A stretch of 64,000 nucleotides of DNA from positions 1 through 64,000 of the forward strand of contig ML769600.1 of assembly GCA_009733575.1 (NCBI GenBank), in the 5' to 3' direction. The first letter of the stretch is position 1. Each line of letters begins with the position of its first letter. Positions 56,104 to 64,000 of the stretch are shown one piece after another. This stretch comes from Gymnopus androsaceus JB14 (taxonomy: Eukaryota > Basidiomycota > Agaricomycetes > Agaricales > Omphalotaceae). The position numbers and the translations under genes are program-made. The notes beneath the pieces were generated by a model that saw only the letters and a list, made by a program, of their open reading frames with translations, did no database searches and was not told the DNA's origin.

Positions 56104-59100
56104 ATGGAGAGAGCATCTAGTGAATCTGCCTGGATTGAAGATGAGGGTGCTGAACTTGAATATCAAGCTGAACTAGAGGTAGGTGGTGGTTTGCTATGTA
56201 AATATGTAGCATATCTAATGATTCTATTGTAGAAAATGAGTGATACATCACTCAATGCAGATAATCATGGGGAGCTTGTGAGAGCTTTGATCTTGTCAAG
56301 TTCGGCATCAGAGGAAGTAGAAGAGGCAGACCCTGAGCTGCATGAACTCATGTCCCATACAGAGAGTACAAAAATGGAAATGAAAGTAAGTTTCAATTTA
56401 CAGGATGACCTTGTATGGAAAACTGATTGGATATGAATAGACAGAAGAGTTACACAATGCAGCATTGCAGTTAGCAGAGTTGTTTCAACAGACAGGAGAC
56501 ATATCCCAAATTGAAACTGCTAAGAAACTATGGGAGCAAGCAGTTGAACTTACACCTGATGATAATGCTGATAAACCTAGCTTGTTGAATGGCCTTCACA
56601 TTGCATATTGGGCACAATTCACACCAGATGGTCATGCTGGCAAACCTAACAGGTTAAATAGCCTTGGCACTGCATATCAGGCACAATTTGCACATCTATG
56701 GGAGCTCAGTGACATAGAGAGTGCTATTGTGGCCTACAAGAAAGCAGTTGAGCTCACACCTCATGGTCATGCAAGCAAACCTTCCCACTTAAATAACCTT
56801 GGAAATGCATATCAGACACGATTTGAGCATCTGGGGGAGCTTGGTGACATAGAGAGTGCCATTGTGGCCTACAAGCAAGCAGTTGAACTCACACCAGATG
56901 GTCATGCTGGCATACCTTCCCACTTAGATAACCTTGGCACTGCATATCAGACACGATTTGAGCATCTGGGGGAGCTTAGTGACATAGAGAGTGCCATTGT
57001 GGCTAACAAGCAAGCAGTTGAACTTACACCTGATGGTCATGCTGACAAACCTTCCCACTTACATGACCTTGGCACTGCATATCAGGCACGGTTTAAGCAT
57101 CTGGGGGAGCTTAGTGACATAGAGAGTGCTATTGTAGCCAAGAAGCAAGCAGTTGAACTCACACCTGATGGTCATGCTGGCAAACCTGCCAGCTTGAATA
57201 ACCTTGGCACTGCATATCAGGCACGATTTGAGCATCTGGGAGAGCTTAGTGACATAGAGAGTTCCATTGTGGCCAACAAGCAAGCAGTTGAACTCACACC
57301 TGATGGTCATGCTCGCAAACCTAACAGGTTAAATAGCCTTGGCACTGCATATCAGGCACAATTTGCACATCTATGGGAGCTCAGTGACATAGAGAGTGCT
57401 ATTGTGGCCTACAAGAAAGCAGTTGAGCTCACACCTCATGGTCATGCAAGCAAACCTTCCCACTTAAATAACCTTGGAAATGCATATCAGACACGATTTG
57501 AGCATCTGGGGGAGCTTGGTGACATAGAGAGTGCCATTGTGGCCTACAAGCAAGCAGTTGAACTCACACCAGATGGTCATGCTGGCATACCTTCCCACTT
57601 AGATAACCTTGGCACTGCATATCAGACACGATTTGAGCATCTGGGGGAGCTTAGTGACATAGAGAGTGCCATTGTGGCTAACAAGCAAGCAGTTGAACTT
57701 ACACCTGATGGTCATGCTGACAAACCTTCCCACTTACATGACCTTGGCACTGCATATCAGGCACGGTTTAAGCATCTGGGGGAGCTTAGTGACATAGAGA
57801 GTGCTATTGTAGCCAAGAAGCAAGCAGTTGAACTCACACCTGATGGTCATGCTGGCAAACCTGCCAGCTTGAATAACCTTGGCACTGCATATCAGGCACG
57901 ATTTGAGCATCTGGGAGAGCTTAGTGACATAGAGAGTTCCATTGTGGCCAACAAGCAAGCAGTTGAACTCACACCTGATGGTCATGCTCGCAAACCTAAC
58001 AGGTTAAATAGCCTTGGCACTGCATATCAGTTACGATTTGAGCATCTGGGGGAGCTTAGTGACATAGAGAGTGCTATTGTAGCCAAGAAGCAAGCAGTTG
58101 AACTCACACCTGATGGTCATGCTGGCAAATCTGCCAGCTTGAATAACCTTGGCAATGCATATCAGGCACGATTTGAGCATCTGGGGGTGCTTAGTGACAT
58201 AGAGAGTGCCATTATAGCCAACAAGCAAGCAGTTGAACTCACACCAGATGGTCATGCTGGCAAACCTTCTCACTTAGATAACCTTGGCACTGCATATCAG
58301 GCACGATTTGAGCATCTGGGGGAGCTTAATGACATAGAGAGTTCCATTGTGGCCAACAAGCAAGCAGTTGAACTCACACCTGATGGTCATGCTCGCAAAC
58401 CTAACAGGTTAAATAACCTTGGTACTGCATATCAGTTACGATTTGAGCATCTGGGGGAGCTTAGTGACATAGAGAGTGCTATTGTGGCCAAGAAGCAAGC
58501 AGTTGAGCTCACACCTGATGGTCATGCTGGCAAACCTGCCAGCTTCAATAACCTTGGCAATGCATATCAGGCACGATTTAAGCATTTGGGGGAGCTTAGT
58601 GACATAGAGAGTGCCATTGTGGCCAAGAAGCAAGCAGTTGAACTCACACCTGATGGTCATGCTGGCAAACCTTTCCACTTAGATAACCTTGGCACTGCAT
58701 ATCAGGCACGATTTGAGTATCTGGGAAGCTTAGTGACATAGAGAGTGCTATTGTAGCCAAGAAGCAAGCAGTTGAGCTCACACCTGATGGTCATGCTGGC
58801 AAACCTGCCAGCTTGAATAACCTTGGCAATGCATATCAGGCACGATTTGAGCATCTGGGAGAGCTTAGTGACATAGAGAGTTCTATTGTAGCCAACAAGC
58901 AAGCAGTTGAACTCACACCTAATGGTCATGCTCACAAACCTAACAGGTTAAATAGCCTTGGAAATGCATATCAGGCACGATTTGAGCATCTGGGAGAGCT
59001 TAGTGACATAGAGAGTGCCATTGTGGCCAAGAAGCAAGCAGTTGAGCTCATACCTGATGGTCATGCTGGCAAGCCTGCCAGTTTGAATAGCCTTGGAAAT

Positions 59101-62100
59101 GCATATCAGGCACGATTTGAGCATCTGGGGGAGCTTAGTAACATAGAAAGTGCTATTGTAGCCAAGAAGCAAGCAGTTGAGCTCACACCAGATGGTCATG
59201 CTGGCAAGCCTGCCAGCTTGAATAACCTTGGAAATGCATATCAGGCACGATTTGAGCATCTGGGGGAGCTTAGTGACATAGAGAGCTCCATTGTGGCCAA
59301 CAAGCAAGCAGTTGAACTCACACCTGATGGTCATACTCGCAAACCTAACAGGTTAAATAGCCTTGGTACTGCATATCAACTACGATTTGAGCATCTGGGT
59401 GAGCTTAGTGACATAGAGAGTGCTATTGTGGCCTACAAGCAAGCAGTTGAGCTCATACCAGATGGTCATGCTGGCAAACCTGCCAGCTTGAATAACCTTG
59501 GCAATGCATATCAGGCACGATTTGAGCATCTGGGAGAGCTTAGCAACATAGAGAGTTCCATTGTGGCCAAGAAGCAAGCAGTTGAGCTCACACCTGATGG
59601 TCATGCTCGCAAACCTAACAGGTTAAATAGCCTTGGTACTGCATATCAGTTACGATTTGAGCATCTGGGAGAGCTTAGTGACATAGAGAGTGCTATTGTG
59701 GCCAAGAAGCAATCAGTTGAGCTCACACCTGATGGTCATGCTCGCAAACCTAACAGATTAAATAGCCTTGGTACTGCATATCAGTTACGATTTGAGCATC
59801 TGGGGGAGCTTAGTGACATAGAGAGTGCTATTGTGGCCAAGAAGCAATCAGTTGAGCTCACACCTGATGGTCATGCTGGCAAATCTGTCAGCTTGAATAA
59901 CCTTGGCAATGCATATCAGGCACGATTTAAGCATTTGGGGGAGCTTAGTGACATAGAATGTGCTATTGTGGTCAACAAGCAAGCAGTTGAACTCACACCT
60001 GATGGTCATCCTGGCAAACCTGCCAGCTTGAATAACCTTGGAAATGCATATCAGGCACGATTTGAGCATCTGGGGGAGCTTAGTGACATAGAGAGTGCTA
60101 TTGTGGCCAACAAGCAAGCAGTTAAACTCACACCAGATGGTCATGCTGGAAAACCCAACAGGTTAAATAATCTTGGCACTGCATATCAGTTACGATTTGA
60201 GCATCTGGAGGAGCTTAGTGACATAGAGAGTGCCATTGTGGCCAAGAAGCAAGCAGTTGAACTTACACCGAATAGTCATGCTAGCAAACCTTCCCACTTA
60301 CATAACCTTGGCAATGCTTATCAATTACGATTCACTCAATTTCATGATACAAATGACTTAGATTCTGCTTTATATGCTTTTCAAGGTGCTAGTCTGCACT
60401 CATCTGGTAAACCTTCTGTTAAACTACAGGCTGCAATAAAGTGGTCTAGGCTATGTTCTACTCCCGATTCGGCTGTTCAAGCATATACAAGATTCTTTGA
60501 GCTAATCCCCCAAGTTGTCTGGCTTGGGAAAACAGTCAGCCATCGCTATGAGGAGCTACCTCAGATAGGAAGGGTCATTGGTGCAGCCACAGCTGCTGCT
60601 ATTTCTGCTGGAAATCTTCCACTGGCAATTGAGTGGCTGGATGAAGGTCGCAGTATTGTCTGGGGCCAGATACTTCAACTGCGTTCACCATTGGATGATC
60701 TCCATCATCAGCATCCTAAAATTGCAAAAGACTTGGAGATAGTTGCTCATGCCTTGGAAAATGCAGGGACATCCAACAGAGATAGCTCTGAAAACATAGC
60801 CCCAGGAGTTAAACAAGAAACTGCTGAAGAGGAAGCACAGAAACACCGCAGCCTTGCAGCTCAATATGAAGATCTTATCAACCAGGTTAGGGCTTTAGAT
60901 GGCTTTTCAAGCTTCATGAGGCCCAAAAAATATTCTGAGCTTGCTTTAGCTGCTAAACATGGACCTGTCATCAATGTTAATGTAGACAAAAGTCGGTGTG
61001 ATGCATTGGTGCTATGCTCTTCTCAGGGTATCATCCATGTTCCTCTCCCTAAATTTTCATTGGAACTAGCAAAAAAGTTGCATATCAACTTGATCTCATC
61101 ACTACATGCTAATGGTGTTCGCATTGTTAGAAATGGTGAACGAGCTACACACATTGGATCAGGAGACAAGTATGACCATTTTGGATTGATTTTGCATGTT
61201 TTATGGTCAAATGTTGTGCAGCCTATTCTATCAAAGATTGAGAATGTGGTAAGATTTTGTATTTTAAGTTTTGACATGTTCTGATAATGTTCCATCATAG
61301 CTATATGACTACAGCCAGGATAAAATGTGTCATGTTACCTGGTGTGCAACAGGACCACTCAACCTTCTCCCGCTTCATGCAGCAGGCATATATGGTGGCC
61401 CAACAGAGAGCAACATCAATATTTCTGATTTTGTGGTATCCTCATATACCACCACCTTGAGAGCCTTGACAGAATCTATTCCCAAACTCAAACATCAGGT
61501 CAATACTCCCACTGTTCTTATTGTCTCACAACCTGATACACCTGGACTTTCACCCCTACCCGGGACTGTTGAAGAGGCAAAAGCCATTCAAAAGTATACC
61601 TTGAGCAAGGATACTTGCCACCTTAATCATGATGCAGCAACAGCAGATACTGTAATGCATGAGCTAAGCAAGTATGATTTCATCCATTTTGCTTGCCATG
61701 GAATTCAGGACATCCAGGATCCTCTTCACAGTGCATTTGCTCTGTATGATCAGAGACTTAGACTCAAAGCACTAATGAGCTTGTCCTTAGATAATGTGCA
61801 GTTTGCATTTCTTTCTGCATGCCAGACAGCCACAGGGGATGAAAATCTCCCTGAAGAAGCTGTCCATCTTGCAGCTGGTATGCTTACAGTAGGTTATCCA
61901 AGTGTTATTGCTACATTATGGTCTATTGGGGACAAGGAAGCTCCTCTCATTGCTGATAAAGTCTATTCAAATCTTCTGGGACATCATGGCAATTCTAGTG
62001 AAAAGAGATTAACAATGACTCCAGCATATGCACTCCATGAAGCAACCAAGAATCTACAAAAGGAAGTGGGTGAGACCAACTTTGTGAAATGGGTACCATT

Positions 62101-62119
62101 CATCCATCTTGGGGTTTAG
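56104..62119 (+). CDS. TPR-CHAT protein (tetratricopeptide array fused to caspase-like CHAT domain)
   Basis: Exons 56104-56178, 56233-56385, 56441-61248 and 61301-62119. After a short acidic leader come about 28 TPR-type repeats of about 45 residues (135 nt), each near LSDIESAIVAKKQAVELTPDG. A helical linker (AYTRFFELIPQVVWLGKTV, AIEWLDEGRSIVWGQILQLRSPL) and the CHAT domain follow: TWCATGPLNLLPLHAAG, FIHFACHG with the catalytic His (about 61678-61702) and FLSACQTATGD with the catalytic Cys (about 61808-61840). It ends FVKWVPFIHLGV. A one-base loss near 58725 breaks the frame in the 17th repeat. Repeats on both sides are otherwise clean, so this may be an error in repetitive reads. CHAT proteases of clan CD cleave target proteins in bacterial immune systems; fungal roles are not established, and recognition or incompatibility is inference. 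Confidence 0.92.
56646..57995 (+). repeat. 675-bp tandem duplication (five TPR units) within the TPR-CHAT gene
   Basis: 56646-57320 and 57321-57995 appear identical when read line by line. The copies diverge only at the unit following 57995 (CAGTTACG versus CAGGCACAA). Each contains five 135-nt repeats, so the frame is kept. Confidence 0.93.
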
Positions 62120-62498
62120 TGCTCGGTTTGAAAAGGTAATGTGCTCTTCAATAGTCTCCTGCTCTGTTTGAAATTTTTTTTTTTTTCTATGCTTTTTTAA
62201 TCACCTTGTGATGTTCTTTGCTATAAGTAATCTTTCCACTTCTTATTCTTGGATTTGACTCCTTAATCCCAAAGCTTGACATGCCACTTTTGATAAGTAA
62301 ATAGTGCTTTTTACTCTTAACTATGTCTTCATTCTGCTTCATATACTTACCATATGATAAAATGATCCAAATGGCAAATACCTTGAAAAGGTTCCATTCC
62401 ATATGCAGCAATGTCAACTAGAAGCACCACTTCATTGATACTGGATACATAGGAGTGTGGTGACTTGACAGTGTGTATTGCCCACTTCAAAGAATTGC
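62120..62498. other. Downstream region of TPR-CHAT
   Basis: No gene. A T-run lies at 62176-62187. AT-rich. Confidence 0.5.
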
Positions 62499-62634
62499 TG
62501 AGATTCCATCAAAAAATGAGTACAATATTAATTGCATTCAACGTGCTTGGCAGTGAACAAGTCATTGGAGCGAGCCTGAGCGAAAGGCAAGCGAAAGGTA
62601 TGAGAGTTTAATTTGTTATGTATTGGAATACAGC
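62499..62634 (+). repeat. Direct repeat flanking the TPR-CHAT block, right copy
   Basis: Second copy of 55426-55541, with an extra CAAGCGAAAGGTATGAGAG before TTTAATTTG. Confidence 0.88.
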
Positions 62635-62835
62635 TCTCCTAGTTGACCCGAGTGAGATGGAGTTGATACGCACTTGAAGGTTAGAATCGAGAAACGCGCA
62701 CGTGACGTAGATGGGCGATAAAAGTCGCTTTGACCGGGCAATATTTCTTTCTTTTCATCTTGTCTTTCTACTCTCACATTCCTCGCCTTTTTCTAGCGAC
62801 AGTCTAACCTCGCTTTTAGCGATATACTTTCCAGC
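62635..62835 (+). promoter_or_regulatory. Promoter of the Ser-rich secreted protein gene
   Basis: A composite CACGTGACGTA (62699-62709) joins an E-box to a CRE-like TGACGTA, about 130 nt before the ATG. A TATA-like GATAAAAG sits at about 62717. A pyrimidine-rich leader follows to 62835. Confidence 0.5.
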
Positions 62836-63921
62836 ATGTACTCCTACTCTTCTTCTTCCGTCCTTTTGCGGATGCTCTGCCTTCTGAGCATTACTCGTTT
62901 CGTCGCCGGTTATCGTCCTTACTACCGTCCACACGACACTTCTATGGATCTCGCCAAGTCACATCGCTCTCCACGATTCTATTTTATCACAAACGAGGGG
63001 GACCTTCCTACCGTTCCTAGCCCTGCGGCTCCTCTAGCAGTTGCACGAGGTCCTGTCGAAGAGCCCGCTTCTTCTCCAGCGAATACAAGTGGCTCTCCAA
63101 TCTCGTCGCCACGCCAGATTCCTCCTGAAGAAACCGCTTCTTCCCCTGCGAATTCAAGCGCGCCAGCTTTCGCCAATATCTCCTTACCACGCCAAGATTC
63201 CTCTCAGACTCTTCTCTTGCAAACACAAGTGTACCAGCTTTTCCAATCTCGCCACCACGCCAGACTCTTCCTCGCAGCCTTGAAAGACTCGCCCGTCTCA
63301 CACGGCGTTTCGACTCCACCACAAGTTCGAAATATACCTCTGCGATTCCAACGAGATACTGCAGCTGCCACACGTTCCATGTCGTCGATCACTACTCGTC
63401 AGATTCACAACGCTGACTACGGCGCTTCGTCCTCGAACGCGCCATCATCATCTTCTTCAAACTCTAGTTCTGACGAGCACGCATCTGCGCCTGCCAAGGA
63501 AGACCAGGATCAGGCGTCTCCACCTACTAGTACCAAGCAAGAGCAGGATCAGAAGCAAGCTAGTTCGAGCTCTGCTGCTGATAGCACTCACGGTACCGAC
63601 AAGCGAGAACAAACGGAAATGTCCGATGTACCATGGAATGGTCGTCGTCTTCCTCGAGCTGTCGCAACGCGCCGCATGCTAACCTCTGATGTTATCTCTA
63701 ACCAATCCGAAAAGTCCATCAATGACGACAGCTCCACCCATACCGAAAAGGACTCGTCCACGAACACCTACTCTTCGTCTAAGGATGGTTCAAATGGGAA
63801 GGACAGTGGTTCGGACGAGACGGACGATGAACTAGTCCACGACGACGAGGACGGGGATTCCAACCCTGACGCTGCGCCAAAGCGCGTAGAACGAACAATC
63901 GCTTTTCGCTTCCGTCGATGA
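62836..63921 (+). CDS. Secreted Ser/Pro-rich disordered protein
   Basis: A single-exon frame of 361 residues from ATG 62836 to TGA. The signal peptide is likely (MYSYSSSSVLLRMLCLLSITRFVAGYR, with cleavage near AGYR). The rest is low complexity: PASSPAN-type repeats (63055-63150), then Ser/Asn/Asp-rich stretches, with pairs of basic residues (RR, KR) that could be processed. It ends FRFRR. No domain is recognised; an effector or cell-wall protein is a guess. A third repeat unit is read in a different frame from the first two, which may reflect an old frameshift. Confidence 0.65.
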   Translation: MYSYSSSSVLLRMLCLLSITRFVAGYRPYYRPHDTSMDLAKSHRSPRFYFITNEGDLPTVPSPAAPLAVARGPVEEPASSPANTSGSPISSPRQIPPEETASSPANSSAPAFANISLPRQDSSQTLLLQTQVYQLFQSRHHARLFLAALKDSPVSHGVSTPPQVRNIPLRFQRDTAAATRSMSSITTRQIHNADYGASSSNAPSSSSSNSSSDEHASAPAKEDQDQASPPTSTKQEQDQKQASSSSAADSTHGTDKREQTEMSDVPWNGRRLPRAVATRRMLTSDVISNQSEKSINDDSSTHTEKDSSTNTYSSSKDGSNGKDSGSDETDDELVHDDEDGDSNPDAAPKRVERTIAFRFRR

Positions 63922-64000
63922 AGGATCCGGTCCTGGGCTGTAGATTGCGATGGTTCGAAGCGATTACGATTATGGATCGAAGTGGGAATAAGTAGGTTGG
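63922..64000. other. Window edge, 3' side of the Ser-rich gene
   Basis: Nothing recognised in the last 79 nt. Confidence 0.6.

Noticed and set aside
57059..60144. Minus-strand frames of 74-128 codons across the TPR array (e.g. 57059-57310, 58948-59334)
   Set aside because: They repeat every 135 nt and mirror the TPR units, so they are shadows of the repeat coding strand.
56600..60300. CRISPR-like regular repeats
   Set aside because: Units are 135-nt coding TPR modules without unique spacers, in a eukaryotic gene.

Overview
The window looks like a piece of a mushroom-forming basidiomycete (Agaricomycetes) nuclear genome. Genes are split by many 45-60 nt GT-AG introns, a few GC-AG introns and micro-exons of 8-15 nt. 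The gene content also fits: a laccase, fungal old yellow enzymes, VIT-vWA and TPR-CHAT proteins, F-box families, a GH92 mannosidase and a Zn2Cys6 regulator. No bacterial operons, rRNA genes or CRISPR arrays were seen.

Layout. 1-8.6 kb is a nested transposon graveyard. The 3' part of a frameshifted Ty3/Gypsy element, with its 3' LTR, and a 5'-truncated LINE with a 16-bp target duplication both sit in one F-box-like pseudogene. 8.65-11.6 kb (minus) is a VIT-vWA protein whose C-terminal tail carries two copies of a histone H3-tail-like sequence. 12.2-26.5 kb is a redox/aromatic-metabolism cluster: three old yellow enzyme (OYE) copies (the first frameshifted), a 19-exon laccase inside the array, a second F-box remnant inverted relative to the first, and a 3-dehydroshikimate-dehydratase-like gene with frameshifts. 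27-32 kb holds a COX23-type CX9C protein, a putative MITE and a Zn2Cys6 transcription factor. 32.4-38.4 kb holds an ammonium-permease remnant and two paralogous F-box pseudogenes, one interrupted by a 765-bp inverted-repeat element containing a tRNA-like pol III promoter.

38.9-41.1 kb is a compact housekeeping island: a secreted FKBP, divergent ribosomal protein eL39, and a CoA-binding-fold protein. 41.7-43.5 kb is another F-box pseudogene, hit at codon 8 by a 235-bp foldback MITE with an 8-bp target duplication. 44.3-55 kb encodes secreted and membrane proteins: a conserved basidiomycete secreted protein, GH92 mannosidase, DHA2 efflux pump, and a secreted-type remnant. 56.1-62.1 kb is a TPR-CHAT (caspase-like) gene with about 28 nearly identical repeats and a perfect 675-bp internal tandem duplication. 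62.8-63.9 kb encodes a secreted, Ser-rich disordered protein.

The best candidates for undescribed biology are the H3-tail-mimicking VIT-vWA protein and the rapidly homogenising TPR-CHAT protein, which resembles NLR-type fungal recognition genes. Several otherwise conserved genes carry single-nucleotide indels. These may be real decay or residual assembly errors, and reads or RNA would be needed to decide.
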